NCBI GenBank assembly: GCA_029204225.1
Contig: CM055113.1
Span: 1,343,973-1,407,972 of the forward strand
Direction: 5' to 3'
DNA length: 64,000 bases
Origin: Diphasiastrum complanatum
Taxonomy: Eukaryota > Streptophyta > Lycopodiopsida > Lycopodiales > Lycopodiaceae
Of this stretch, positions 43,452-56,375 are shown in pieces. The notes beneath the pieces were generated by a model, which was not told the DNA's origin, did no database searches, and saw only the letters and a list, made by a program, of their open reading frames with translations. A program made the position numbers and the translations under genes. Each line of letters starts with the position of its first letter. The first letter of the stretch is position 1.

Positions 43452-43799
43452 GGGGCTGGCCAAAAAGGTGCAGGCGGGCGCCAGAGGGCAGGCAGTGCCG
43501 GGCAGCGCCCGTGGGACTAGGGTGGGCACCAGTGCCAGGTGGGTGGCGCCAGGCAGGCAGCGCCAATGGCGCGTGCAGGCCAAGGGGGTGCCGGAAAATG
43601 CTCAGGTGAGAGGCGTCGGGCAGGCAGCGCAGGTGATGCCGGTCAGACACCAGCGCCAGGTGGTTGGCGTCGAGCAGCAACACCCAGGTGGCGCCGGGAA
43701 CTGGGCAGGTGGCACTGGGCAGCTTCACACCCATCTGCACACATGGCACCAGGGCAACCAATTTAAAACAAAAAAAAAAAAAAAAACTCCCTGCTTGGC
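43452..43799 (+). repeat. GC-rich degenerate minisatellite with flank repeat and poly(A)
   Basis: It begins with the right copy of the 105-bp flank repeat (43453-43561). It continues with degenerate CAGGTGGCGCCGGGCAGGCA-type units to about 43730 and ends with an A-run near 43770-43787. The open frames here reflect composition, not a gene. Confidence 0.65.
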
Positions 43800-44104
43800 C
43801 CACCTTGACGCGTTCAAGACACTCGTAAATGTATATTAGTAGTTGAATTAAGCTAAGTAAGATAATTAACATTATCAGAGTTCTTCTGTAACTAGCGTAA
43901 TCACGCTCAGCAAGCTGAAGATATTACTTCAAGCCATTGTACACATTGTTGATATTAATCAGAGCACAATTTTATGTCTCACTACTGTATTGTTCATTTG
44001 CACAATTTGTATGAATGATTCATTTTGAATATTTATGCTGCTAACTATTGCGTTTCCGATCCTACACGCCTACGCTCAAAGTTTTTTAGCTTCCACTGCC
44101 AGTC
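43800..44104 (+). repeat. copia LTR-C (plus), right portion
   Basis: About 150 bases at its right end match, inverted, the sequence next to the PBS at 53674-53820. It is split by LARD-3 and resumes for 23 bases at 49159-49181, ending GTTTTACGACA. The left boundary is not defined. Confidence 0.65.
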
Positions 44105-45337
44105 TGTTGTAAAGCTACCTTTACAAGCTTTACTTCCGGCGCCATCGGCGCCAGCTGTGTCCCCGGCGCCAGCAGCGCCCCTGCTGCTCCCGGCGCCAAC
44201 GGCGCCGGCGCCACTGTGACCAGAATCCAGCCGGCGCCAAGTTCCTATGGCTGAAAATCTTTGATCGGTTCTAGCGAAGTCCAGAGAGCTCAGATCGATG
44301 TGCAATCACCTCACACGATCTAGGCATGATCAAAGGAAGCCTGGGGATCAATAAAATCTAGAGAGAGAAAATGACTTTCTAGAAAGAGAAAATCCTAGAG
44401 AGAGAAAAACGTGCTTTACCAGCTTGGGTAGAGTGCTTGGTATGAGGGGGGGTGCCGAATCACACCAATACTATAGGGGAGTGCGGGTTGCGACTCAGGG
44501 CGAGCTCCAACCAAGTCTCAGCCTCCCTTGCTGGAATGTTGTCATGGCTCTCGCCTTGGCATGCTAGCACCCCGGAGACTAGGGTCGGTCACACACTTGA
44601 AATGTAACCTTCTCAGATTTATCAATAAAGTGGGATTTTCCTCAAACTGACTCTGATTACCTTCTGGGTTTCAGTGTTCGGTAAAAGCGCCAGTTGTAAG
44701 GCCGCTTTCAAAATTTTTAACTTGGCACATAGCTGAGGGTCGTATCCCGGGACGCCAGCGGTATGCCGTCGGGACCATTCGGTCCGTGGCGCCAGCGGTA
44801 TGCTGTCGGGACCATTTGGTCCAGGAACTGGTTGTTTCCATATCTGTCGCGGCTTGTGGTTCTGAGTGTTCCTTGCATGAACGTGAATGGGTTAAGCTCT
44901 TGGGGAACGTGCTCTAACCTGTCGGCTGAGTTGGATGGCTTGCTTGGGTGGATGTTACCTGTTTATGGCTATCCATTCTGGCATGGCGCCAGGTTGGCTT
45001 CCAGCGCTCGTGACGAAGCTTTCAGTTGGTTAAGTCTGATGTAAGTCAGACCGCTTGCTTGGAAGTGATGTTACTCGTTTGTAACGAAGCTTCGAGTTGG
45101 TTAAGTTTGATGTATGTCGGGCGGCTTGCTTGGAGGGGAGTCACCCACATTGGGACCCCCGATCTGGCATGGTGCCAGGTTGGATCTCAATGTTGGTTTT
45201 CGGAACTTCAAGTTGGTTAAGTCTGATCGTTGTTGGCGAGTCGGCTGCTTGTATGTCAAGTGGGTTTGGATGGCAAGAGTTGAAGGCTGGGAAGCTAAGT
45301 CGTGGTTCCCGGCTCCCTTTGGGATGCCTGCGCTACA
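44105..45337 (+). repeat. LARD-3 5' LTR-B (1233 bp)
   Basis: As LARD-1. The GGCGCC array (44138-44240) differs in arrangement from that in its own 3' LTR. Confidence 0.92.
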
Positions 45338-45339
45338 TG

Positions 45340-45351
45340 TGGTATCAGAGC
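45340..45351 (+). other. PBS of LARD-3
   Basis: TGGTATCAGAGC, two bases after the LTR. Confidence 0.93.
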
Positions 45352-46087
45352 CGACTGGTCGGTCAACTATGCGGACCTCACGGAAATGGCCAAGGTTTGG
45401 GGTTCATCAAGACAACTGTTGTGCAAGGTGCTGCCCACAGTGTAAGCATGGGTGCGTCCACGGTCGGGGTGGTCGGCAGAACGGGGGACTTGATGAGTCA
45501 AGGTGCTGCCCTTGAGGTGTAAGCACGGTCAGTTCTTGCGGTTCGGGCCTGGCGTTGTCTGCACGTAGGACGGATGAGGCAAAGTGCTGCCTAGGGAGGT
45601 GAAAGCACGGTCTGTACCTTGTGGGGTGCGGGGCGACATATTCGAACTGTACGGGTTAACCATTGATACAGAGATGCTGCTTGAATTCGGGTGTAAAGCA
45701 CGGGTGGTTAGCTACCGGTGCGGGATAGCTGCCGATCGTTTAGCTATAAGGGCTATGGACCAAAAAGTGGTGGGACGTGACTGAGGCAATGTGCCTTAAT
45801 GGTGAAAGCACGGATAGTTGGAGGGGTGTCCTATGTGGGCTGATTTCGTGATCGATTTGTATGGGCACGGCCAGGCAAAGGTCCGTTGGCAGGACCATCT
45901 CAAAGGGGGATCTTGTCTTTGTTACTTGTTAGTAAACCTGCCTGAGTGTCTTACTTGTACGTATTCGTGGTGAGTCTTAGTACTCGTGCTTTGCCTGGTT
46001 TGCATGATTGCTTGTGATACAAGGAGTTGATGGCTCGAGAAGGAAACTTTTCTTTTGAAGGCGGATACCATCAAACAAAGAGGACTA

Positions 46088-46589
46088 CAGAATCTGTGGG
46101 GTGGATTTGCAATTCAAGTACTCACACGTGAACGACAACGAAACGACTGAATGTTTGCAAAGGATGGATGACTAGCCTGTTTCTTGGGTTAGTTTCATTT
46201 GCGACAACGCCCACCAGATGCAAGCAGGAAGTCAAAAGTTGGAAAGGGCCATTTTAGGGGAGATCTTCTATGGAGCAGTTGGTCTTCATTTTGGGACGGC
46301 CACATTCGGAACTGAAACTCACTGAGCATGGGCGATATCCAGAATCTGTGCGACGGATTTGCAGTTCAAGTACTCGCACGTGAACGACAACGAAATGACT
46401 CAATGTTTGCAAAGGATGGATGGCTAGCCTGTTTCTTGGGTTAGTTTCATTTGCGACAACGCCCACCAGACGCAAGCAGGAAGTCAAAAGTTGGAAAGGG
46501 CCATTTCAGGAGAGATCTTCTATAGCAGTTGGTCTTCATTTTGGGACGGCCACCTTCGGAACTGAAACTCACTGAGCATGGGTGATATC
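46088..46589 (+). repeat. two tandem 250-bp repeats in LARD-3
   Basis: Units 46088-46339 and 46340-46589, homologous to those of LARD-1. Confidence 0.9.
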
Positions 46590-47925
46590 CAGTATCAGTT
46601 GGGTTTTTCCTCAATGGGGAAAAGACTAGGATCCTCTTCAGAGATTGGCAACAAGTTGGATCGAGCCATAATCCTAGCAGATGGGAAGCAAAGTGTTGGA
46701 AAGGCTTTTTGTCCGAAGAACTCTACTCTAAGTCCGACCAGCTGATTTATTAAGTGGAGGGGAACTATCACACACACCTCTCTCTTGGGGGCAAATTTTG
46801 AATGAAAGTTGATCAAAATGGGGGCAAATTCAAGGTGACCTAGCCATACTCACACGAGGAGACTGGCGAACTTTGGACCTAATAAGTTGACAAGCTTTTG
46901 TTGTGGAAAGGAAAGTTTGTTATAGGCTTTCTCTGGACCACCAATGATGAGGAAACATATGAGTACGCTGGCTTGTGTTACGTGTAAGGCAGCTGATCAA
47001 TGAAGGAACTGTGAAAGTTGAGTCTTGCATGAGAGACTTGGTATTTCGAACGGACGCTAAGGGGCAGTTCGCGTTGAGATCGGATTAGTGCAAACTCTGG
47101 GTGCATGTTTCTGATTCAAAGAGAGCTACTTGAAGCCAAGCTCGATGTACACTTCTTGTTTTGACTGTGAGGCAACTAACCAGTGATGGAATTGTGAAAG
47201 TCAAGTTTTGTGCGACGGACATGGTGCTTCAAACAAACGCGAAGAGGTAGTTCGGATGCGGATCAAACTGGTGCGACCCTTTGGCTTTCCACGAGGTCAA
47301 TGGTTACATTTGGACTGATTCAAAGAGCTACTTCAAGCTAAGTGAGAGGTGCATTGCGGAGTACTCAATCTTTGCCTACCTTAAAGAGCCAAGATGGAAA
47401 AGTATCAAGATCAGGCTTGGACAAGGAGAGAAATCAAGGTGCAGAAGCCACAAGGCACGGAGTGGACCATAAAGTGGGCAATCAAACGATAAATCCTTCG
47501 GCTCAGGGAGCCTTGATACTTGTGCGGAACTGAACAAACCTGGAGCTCAGGGAGCTCAACACAAAGTGCATCAAGGACAAATCAGGATCTCAAAGGAGTT
47601 CCAAAGTCGAAAGTCAGAAGCGACAGGGGCGAACATTTCAAAGAAAGGCCTCTGTCACCAGTTAATAAGGTTCTCAGGTTTTACGAAAGCGATATCAAAT
47701 CTACGCTTTTCCCAGACAAAGATATATTTTCAAGTTATGTAATTTTTTAGTACAAAGAGCTGAGCCTCCGACTTGTGGTGTGCCAGCTTCAAATGTTAAT
47801 AAAAAGTGGCAGTAAATTGAGTACTGTGCCAAGTAGCTTAAATGTATAGTTATTTTAATTGGGAGACACCTTTACTTTAATCTGACATCTGATGAGGACA
47901 TCAGATTTTATAAAGGTGGGGTGGA

Positions 47926-49158
47926 TGTTGTAAAGCTACCTTTACAAGCTTTACTTGCGGCGCCATCGGCGCCAGCTATGTCCCCGGCGCCAGCAGCGTC
48001 CCTGCCAACGGCGCCGGCGCCGCTCCCGGCGCCACTGTGACCAGAATCCAGCCGGCGCCAAGTTCCTATGGCTGAAAATCTTTGATCGGTTCTAGCGAAG
48101 TCCAAAGAGCTCAGATCGATGTGCAATCACCTCACACGATCTGGGCATGATTAAAGGAAGCCTGGGGATCAATAAAATCTAGAGAGAGAAAATGACTTTC
48201 TAGAAAGAGAAAATCTTAGAGAGAGAAAAACGTGCTTTACCAGCTTGGGTAGAGTGCTTGGTATGAGGGGGGGTGCCGAATCACACCAATACTATAGGGG
48301 AGTGCGGGTTGCGACTCAGGGCGAGCTCCAACCAAGTCTCAGCCTCCCTTGCTGGAATGTTGTCATGGCTCTCGCCTTGGCATGCTAGCACCCCGGAGAC
48401 TAGGGTCGGTCACACACTTGAAATGTAACCTTCTCAGATTTATCAATAAAGTGGGATTTTCCTCAAACTGACTCTGATTACCTTCTGGGTTTCAGTGTTC
48501 GGTAAAAGCGCCAGTTGTAAGGCCGCTTTTAAAATTTTTAACTCGGCACATAGCTGAGGATCGTATCCCGGGATGCCAGCGGTATGCCGTCGGGACCATT
48601 CGGTCCGTGGCGCCAGCGGTATGCTGTCGGGACCATTTGGTCCAGGAACTGGTTGTTTCCATATCTGTCGCGGCTTGTGGTTCTGAGTGTTCCTTGCATG
48701 AACGTGAATGGGTTAAGCTCTTGGGGAACGGGCTCTAACCTGTCGGCTGAGTTGGATGGCTTGCTTGGGTGGATGTTACCTGTTTATGGCTGTCCAGTCT
48801 GGCATGGCGCCAGGTTGGCTTCCAGCGCTCGTGACGAAGCTTTCAGTTGGTTAAGTCTGATGTAAGTCAGACCGCTTGCTTGGAATGGATGTTACTCGTT
48901 TGTAACGAAGCTTCGAGTTGGTTAAGTTTGATGTATGTCGGGCGGCTTGCTTGGAGGGGAGTCACCCACATCGGGACCCCCGATCTGGCATGGCGCCAGG
49001 TTGGATCTCAATGTTGGTTTTCGGAACTTCAAGTTGGTTAAGTCTGATCGTTGTTGGCGAGTTGGCTGCTTGTATGTCAAGTGGGTTTGGATGGCAAGAG
49101 TTGAAGGCTAAGAAGCTAAGTCGTGGTTATCGGCTCCCTTTGGGATGCCTGCGCTACA
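47926..49158 (+). repeat. LARD-3 3' LTR-B (1233 bp)
   Basis: Same length as the 5' copy and nearly identical outside the GGCGCC array. Confidence 0.92.
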
Positions 49159-49181
49159 CAGTCCTCCCCACGTTTTACGAC

Positions 49182-49922
49182 ATCTGGAGCTACTGTCTAT
49201 GATACGTGCAGGAAGGAACTCCTGCAAAAGTTTCAACCAAGCTGCACATCAAGATTAGTCACGCTTGGTGATCATAGCCAACACATAGTGGAAGAAACTG
49301 GAATAATCCAAATGATAACACCTAATGGACGCAAAGATCTAGAGGGGGCACTATATGTGCCATCATTGAAGAAGGACCTGTTATCTGTCGAAAAATGACA
49401 GATATGGGCATGAAGATCTACTTTGATCAGAACGAATGCAGAGTGCATGACAGATGCTCTAACAAGGTTATCGTAACTCCACCCAAAAGGGGCAATTTGT
49501 ACCAAGTCACAATTTGAGAGGGAGTGGACAATGCATTGGCTACCACCTCCTGCATCGATGAATCGGATCTATGGCACAAAAGAATGGGGCATATCAACAT
49601 GAGAATGCTCTATCAAATGACAAAGGAAGGTCTAGCGACGAGGGTGAATGTTACCCAACCACATCTAGATTTTTGTCCGATTTGTGCTCTAGGAAAACAA
49701 AGCCGAGAATCTTTCTCGGGGTAGGCGACCAGAGTGAAGGCGCCACTTGACCTGGTACATTCAGATCTGTGTGGACCAATGGCGATAGACTCAATATCAG
49801 GATCAAGATATTTTGTCAAATTTATTGATGATTACAGTCATGTGACTATGATTTATTTTCTGAAATTAAAATTTGAAGTCTTTGCAAAGTTCAAGTGTTT
49901 TCAGGCCTATACAGAAAGGTAG
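49182..49922 (+). pseudogene. copia fragment: protease, GAG-pre-integrase, integrase start
   Basis: The LTR-C end is joined directly to a protease reading SGATVYDTC..., so PBS, gag and the catalytic Asp codon before SGAT are deleted. The frame continues to LYVPSLKKDLLSVEK, breaks, and resumes at 49524 with the GAG-pre-integrase zinc region (DLWHKRMGHINMRMLYQM ... CPICALGKQS). After a stop it reaches the integrase start with HSDLCGPM and FIDDYSHVTMIYFLK. It ends near 49922, where sequence switches to a minus-strand copia fragment. Confidence 0.82.
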
Positions 49923-49939
49923 CTAAGGAGCAAATCTAA

Positions 49940-50671
49940 GACACTACGAGTGGAATGTGCTTGGGTTTGGAGTGAAAAAACATGACCCTCGGTGAGGTGC
50001 ATTGCAATTTGGTTGTCCATATTCATTATAGTGGGCTGAACATGTGGTCCATGATCACTCAACTCGTTCAACAACATTCAAAGCCACACTATTTCATTTG
50101 CGTTTTTTAGATGCATCAACATATTTCGCTTCACACGATGACTGAGCAACCAAGGTCTGCTTCTTGCATACCTAGTTTACTACTGATCCACATAGCACAA
50201 AACAGCCACCAGAGACAAACTTATGTCATCTCTGTTGCTTGCCCAAGTGGCATCACTATAAGCAAGTAATTCAGAAACAGAATCACTATTAAAGGTTATC
50301 CCATACATTGTTGTACCTTTAATGTACTAAACGACTCTCTTGGCCATTCTCCAATGCTTCTCGTTCGGATTACCAACAAATTGGCTAAATGAGTATACTG
50401 CCACAAGAATGTCAGGTCTGGTGCAGACTACCAGGTACATGAGACTGCCAATAAGGTTTCGGTATGGCACTGTTGCCATTCTACCCTTTTCAGCATCATC
50501 CATTCGGTAGTCATCCTTGGTCAAACTTGCTCCTGCTTCCATAGGAGTGCATTTCTCTCTACACTCTATCATCTTGTAATCTTTTAGAATCTTCAACGCA
50601 TATTTCTCTTGTGTTAGGTGAAGTACCACAACATCCGAGATCTGATTCAAAAAAGAGAGTTGATGATCCAA
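49940..50671 (-). pseudogene. copia RT C-terminus and RNase H fragment, minus strand
   Basis: The frame 50671-50327 holds the RT end (LTQEKYALKILKDYKM and GSLMYLVVCTRPDI). To its left, RNase H continues with AYSDATWASN and later decayed pieces including DNQIAMHL. Orientation is opposite to the fragments on both sides, so this is an inverted piece or a separate insertion. Several stops are present. Confidence 0.78.
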
Positions 50672-51250
50672 TATGTTAAATCATCCGACATGATGGCAGA
50701 TGTACTCATAAAGCCTCTGAACAAGACTATGTTTGAGAAGCACAGGATGTCAATGGGAATCAGATGAAGGTTTTCTCAATTCAAGAAGGAGCTGTTGGAA
50801 AATATGAACTTCGGAAACCTTCGGCAAGTTTTAGCCATCAACATTTTTCAGTTTTGTTTTACAAACATTTTGCAACATTTTTTTTTGTTTCGCTTAGAGA
50901 CTGTTTCTCTCACTTTGGGACTCAAGCATAAGTCCATTTTGAAAGATATACATTTTGGGGTACTTATCGCACTTTTTGCATATTGCGCACTTTTGCAAAA
51001 ATAAAACCAGAGCATGAATAGACAATGCAAATAACGAATGCAAGGAAAGCAAAAGTGGACAATGATAGGCAACCAAAAGTACTTAGAGTTAAGATGTTCT
51101 TCAAATTACTACAAATTAGATCAATTGTCTCTCCATTTTTTATATATATAGGATTAACGAGAGATGGATAGTGTGTGAGTTAGTATATCATACTAGCTAT
51201 TTGTAGGAGAGAGTAGCTCTCTTGCGGTGACACGTTGTCTGAGATCCAAA
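50672..51250 (+). pseudogene. copia RNase H end, purine tract and start of a 3' LTR
   Basis: Plus-strand codons read SSDMMADVLIKPL, a typical copia RNase H tail, then stop. CAATTCAAGAAGGAG precedes TGTTGGAAAATATG at about 50792, a plausible LTR start. The LTR's right end is not recognised, so the extent is approximate. Confidence 0.55.
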
Positions 51251-53460
51251 CAACACTGGTCTTTCATAAAAATGACATCTCTACTGGTGGATTCCTTTTC
51301 AGTATCCAGATTTTAGAGCTTGTATGACTTGTGATATGGAGAATAGTCGATGAAAATCATTTTTTTGCTTTTGTCATCAAGCTTTCTTCTTAGATCTTCA
51401 GGGATCTAAGCGAAAGCGATGCATCCAAACACTCGAATATATTTGATTGATGGTTTTGACCTTGTCCACAACTCATAAGGTGTCTTGCCATTCAGGGCTT
51501 TGGTGATGGATCGACAAATAGGCAGTTGTAGTAATAGCTTTTGTCCAAAATCTATTTCGATGAGAGGCATGGGCCAGTATCCTCTTGGCACTTTCGATGA
51601 GTGTTCGATTCTTCTGTCAGCCACACCATTGGATTGAATTTTTTTGGAAGAGAGGCATGGGCCAACATGTTCTTGTCACTTTCGATGAGTGTCCGATTCT
51701 TCCGTTCACCTACACCACTGGACTGAGGTAAGTAGCTGGTTGTAAATTGTTGATGTATCTCGTTGGCCTTGTAGAACTCCTTGAATTCTATGGAGATATA
51801 CTCTCCCTCTCCATCTGTGCATAGAGACTTGATCTTCCTCTGGATCTGGTTTTCTATAGATGCCTTGAACTACTTGAAGGACTTAAATACTTCGGATTTG
51901 TTCTTCATAAAGTAGGTAGCAGTATTTCGAGAGAAGTCATCGATGAAGGTTAGGAATAGAGAGCTCCCCCTGTGGAAGCAGTCTATATTGGGCCACAAAT
52001 GTCGTTGTGTACAAGGTCAAGCAAGCATTTAAAAGTATGAACCGAGTCTGAAATAAAAGGGCTTCTTGCATGCTTGCTGATAACACAACTTTCTCATGGA
52101 GAAGTTGGCTTGTTGACAGAAGGCAGATCTTGTACTAGTCTCTGAGCAGACATTTGCTGGATACTATTGAAATTGAGGTGGCCTAGTCTAAAATGCCACA
52201 ACATATCTTTTGATTCAGAAGTGGCTCTATGAAGAGGTTGACTATTAGAAGAGTAACAATGGCTGAGTTTGTAAAGATAGTCGCTTCTTTTTCCAAAGGC
52301 TAGAACCTTCCGAAATTTGTCAAGAATTGTGTAGCCTTCTGTATCGAATTTGACCCTCTGACCTGAATTGGTGATTCTGCTAACTGAGAGCAGATTCTTG
52401 GTCAGATTTGGAACGTGTAGAACATTGGATAGCAACTTGACTTCACCTCTTTTGAGTTTAACTCTGACTATTTCTTCACCTTTGAGTGCGATGAGTTGTC
52501 TCCAAGTTGCACAACTCGTGAGTGGGTGAATGACTTATAGTCTTTGAACCAGTCACGATGGTGAGTCATATGTTGCGTTGCTCCAGAATCTAGATACCAG
52601 GAATCGATATCCTATTGTTCTCCGACTTTGGTCATGAAAGCTGCTTCATCTTCTTCTTGTTGCTAAATCGAGTGACTGGCTGTAGCACTGTGTGCTTGTT
52701 GTTGGAACTGCTTCTTCTTTTCGTTGTTGTACTTCAAAGTTTGGCAGTCCTTGATTTCGGGGCCAGTCCTCTTACAACATCTGCAGAAAAGTTTCTGCAT
52801 CGGTTGGAATGATGAAGAGCTTGAATTTGATCCTGAACCAGAATTTGATACAATATGCATGCTGCTATTCTTGTTAGTATAATTTGACTTTGTAGAACTC
52901 TTGGATCTAACCTTTTTATTTTTTGAATCTAGAGCTTGAGAATCCGATCCTGAGCCTGATGAGGATGCAGATGATCTCCTCTTGTAGGTGCAACAAAATT
53001 ACTCTTGACAGAGTGAGGTGCTCCTAGGTCAAAATTGCCATGACCCAATTTTTGTAGGTTTCAAGTAGACTCGTTAATAGAGTCATGAGAGCGTCAGAAT
53101 CTTTTATGACAGAGCCAGTTGTAGTCATTTGCTCCATAAGATTTTTTAAATTGTCGAGGTGACTTGAAATACTCTCTGCGTCAGACATTCTCAAGGTGAA
53201 GAATTTCTTCCTCAAGTGTAGCTTGGAAGTCACATCCCTAATATCGTAGAGAATTGCTAGGATGTCCCATGAATCCTTAGCAGTCTGAACAACACGTATG
53301 TGGCTGATTTGAGTATCCTTGATGTTGAGGGTGATCATGACAAATGCTTTGCCATCTCTAAGTTTCCACTTGGTGATGATGGCTGCATCACCTTCTGATT
53401 TGAGCTCTGTGCCATCAACTATGTCCCACAGTTCTTTGTCTAGAAGTATAATCTTCATCT
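51251..53460 (-). pseudogene. copia gag and integrase fragment, minus strand
   Basis: Reading leftward from 53458: a gag domain (144 residues) with ITLNIKDTQISHI and KLHLRKKFFTLRM. Then a CCHC knuckle remnant (CRRC...GPEIKDC near 52745-52790), a GAG-pre-integrase frame (52435-52094) with ESKDMLWHFRLGHLNF, and decayed integrase pieces to 51406 including KTPYELW and RVFGCIAFA. A 50-bp segment around the ATGGGCCA box near 51568 is repeated around 51658. Many stops and frame changes. RT is absent here. Confidence 0.85.
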
Positions 53461-53661
53461 TGAATTTTCAGAGATGGTAGTTATCTCCATCAAGTTTGTC
53501 AATAAGAGATGACCTAGATGATGGATCCATTTTAGTTGAACGAGATCATTGTTAGAAACAATGATTTTCAGAACACTATTGGCTGCACATTTGCTACAAA
53601 GACATCTTGATAGAAACAAGGCTGATAATCCGCAGTAGAAATGCAGATTATTGAAATGCTT

Positions 53662-53673
53662 GTTCTGATACCA
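53662..53673 (-). other. PBS of the minus-strand copia fragment
   Basis: GTTCTGATACCA is the reverse complement of TGGTATCAGAAC; one base differs from the initiator-Met site of the other elements. Confidence 0.85.
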
Positions 53674-53900
53674 TGTCATAAAACGTGAGGATGACTGGCA
53701 GCGGAAGCTCGAAACTTTGAGTGTAGGCATGTAGGATCGGAAACAGAACAGTTAGCAGTAGAAATATTCAAGATGAATCATTCCTTCAAATTGCACAAAT
53801 GATTGTGTAGCTACAAGAATATATGGAAATCTATAAACATATATTGTTCCTTGAGCTTTTAATGAAGTTCTATTCCACAAAAATATTTGAATTGTAGAGG
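53674..53900 (-). repeat. LTR-C (minus), PBS-proximal part
   Basis: Ends, in element sense, ACGTTTTATGACA next to the PBS. The first 150 bases or so match LTR-C at 43950-44104 plus 49164-49181. The outer end is not defined. Confidence 0.6.
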
Positions 53901-53945
53901 GTCACATGATTATCGACACATAATAGTGTTAGGATATTGGTTATG

Positions 53946-54062
53946 ATTTCTTGGCTAGTTTGAGGCGTAACAATTGGTTCAATTATTTTTAAGCAAGGTC
54001 CACCAATAATGTAATGCAATGAGTGGGTATTTTTCTCAATAATTACTATTTCTAATTTAGTA
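53946..54062. repeat. 115-bp direct repeat, copy 1
   Basis: Starts ATTTCTTGGCTAGTTTGAGG and ends TTCTAATTTAGTA; matches 54486-54605 with scattered changes. Confidence 0.85.
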
Positions 54063-54485
54063 TGCCGCCCTTTTGATGGTGTGGTGAATGAGAGAGAGAC
54101 TATAAGATCCTGCTTTCATAAAAAATTTATACTCCCAGAGGCAAGGAATATGGGTCACCACTTTACTATGAGAATCCAATGGCATTTCCAAACTCAAAAC
54201 AATGTTGAACAAAGAGAAATATTGGGCTCAGTACTATTTATAGTGTGATGTCTTAGTAAACCACAACATTTTTTCCCTAAAGCAAATCCCCCATAATCAA
54301 ATATGTAACCAAAGATTGCCAAGAAGAGTATCTATAGGAGCATTTTGTGGATTATGACGCCAACCTTATCAGATTTGTAGGAAAGTTCACTTAATTTAAG
54401 TTATTACATAATAGAATTCCTTTAGAGGATTAAGTCAAGGTCTAGGGGATAGTAATTCACCTTAAAATATTTATCATAGAGAGAG
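54063..54485. other. unassigned sequence between direct repeats
   Basis: No gene seen. Confidence 0.4.
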
Positions 54486-54605
54486 ATTTCTTGGCTAGTT
54501 TGAGGCCTAATAATTAAGTCCGATTATTTTTTAGCAAGGTCCACCAATAATATAATGCAAAATGTTGGTCTCTTTCTCAATAATTACTACCTCTAATTTA
54601 GTAAT
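54486..54605. repeat. 115-bp direct repeat, copy 2
   Basis: See copy 1. The centre-to-centre distance is about 540 bp. Confidence 0.85.
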
Positions 54606-55218
54606 ATTGCTAGTTACGGGAAGCACATGAGAATTCTACACACATTGATTGAAGTAATTGGGCCATGTGGACATTCAAATGCAAAGTCAACAAAGGTATA
54701 TTCTCATAAAGTAGAGTAGGACAGTGAGGTAAGACACATATTGTTATTGTCTATAAGGGCACTTATTCAAGTCCCAACTACTCCATGAGGCGACATGCCT
54801 CGATTCTGTCAACATAAGTATGTGAAAAGAAGCTTGACACAAAAGCATGCTATTTTTTTTAAAGAGAAGCAACATCAAACTATATTCAGTTCCAGACACG
54901 AGTCATTGTTTTAATACTATATATTACCAGCCTCCTTCTTTTAAAATCATTTATTTATGACGTCACCCCCTAAACTTGTAATGCTTTTTTCCCAATTTGG
55001 CCTCGATTTCAGCGGGAACGATGGATTACGTTATACTGGTTGCAATCTTTTATTTAAGTGCTTCATAATCAATGTGCGGTTTGCATGCGTATTTATTTAT
55101 TTATATTCCTCCCATTCTTCTTATTCTTCAAATTTATTTGAATTGTGAGATGGGCTATGCTTAGAAAGGGAATGTTCGAGACTGCAATTCCGGGAGAGAA
55201 GACAACGCATTCTATAAT
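54606..55218. other. unassigned AT-rich sequence
   Basis: No supported gene or repeat. Confidence 0.4.
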
Positions 55219-55465
55219 TTGAGCTCCAACTTTCTTGGTGTAGTATTAGGTTTGGCTATTAGGCAAGAACCAACCTTACCCCCACTACTGCCAACTGCTT
55301 CATTCTTGCCGACACCAACATCTTGTGCCTTGCCTTGGAGACACAGGAGCATCTGGATCTGGAAATCACAATGCCTGGATCTGGAAATCACAACGCCTGC
55401 TTATAATCACAATGCCTACTTATAATGGGTGTATGTGCTTGCTTCCTGCTTATGAACCTATGAAC

Positions 55466-55513
<48 letters not shown>

Positions 55514-56323
55514 GAACGTTTTGATGGTGTGATGCATGAGAGAGAGAGGGAGAGGGAGGGGGAGAGTGTTAAGCTCCTTTCACATAGATTCGATCTCAAG
55601 ATAACACCGTAAGCAAGCTCATGCAAAAATCAGACACATCACACCATTGTCTGTGTGTGATGCAGGTGATCATAGCAGCTGCCAATCCTTGCTGCAAGAC
55701 GGTACAATGGAAGAAGCTCCATAGAAGTTGAGCTAACTGTGAAAGATGGCAACGGAATTTAGAACCCTTATCCCTTGAGTCACAGCTAGAGAGAAACAGA
55801 CAGGGAGAGAGAGTAGAACATCTAATTAGAATGTGGGTCTCACATATAGACACATATAGACTGTGAAAGGTATGTGTGTGTGAGAGAGAAATGAAGAGAA
55901 GTATAGTATTCAAAAACATGATAGAGGAATTGATTGTATGTGAGCAATGTAGGATGAAAGGCAATGCATTTGACAGAGAACTGAATCACAACGCCAAATT
56001 ATCAGCCTCTCTCTTTCCAAATCTCCTTTTCAAGAGCCAACCTCACCCCCACTGCCGCCAACTACTTCATTCTTGCCCACACCAACATCTTGTGCATTGC
56101 CTTGGGAGACGCAGGAGCATCTGGATCTGGAAATCCATCCATCGATGGGATGATGATGTGCGAAGATGGGTATTGCCAGTCTATGAGTTGCTTAAACTCA
56201 GATAATCACATGGAGACATTTCATGAGGTCGAAGAAGGACTTGGCAGAGCAAATGGCATTTGACAGAGTACTAAATCATAACGCCTGCTTATAATGGGCA
56301 TATGTGCTTGTTTCCTGCTTATG

Positions 56324-56375
<52 letters not shown>

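Larger units (their letters stand above)
44105..49158 (+). mobile_element. LARD-3, complete non-autonomous LTR element (5054 bp)
   Basis: LTR-B copies at 44105-45337 and 47926-49158 (both 1233 bp), PBS 45340-45351, five-stem-loop leader (45352-45910), two 250-bp repeats (46088-46589), unrecognised internal region, stem-loop (47887-47906), purine tract (to 47925). The 5-bp direct repeat CAGTC flanks it (44100-44104 and 49159-49163). Removing the element restores LTR-C as seen intact on the minus strand at 53674-53712. No gag or pol. Confidence 0.94.

Noticed and set aside
43438-43872. Long frames on both strands in GC-rich DNA
   Set aside because: Frames are open on both strands at once, with low-complexity A/G/R/Q composition, as expected for a GGCGCC minisatellite.
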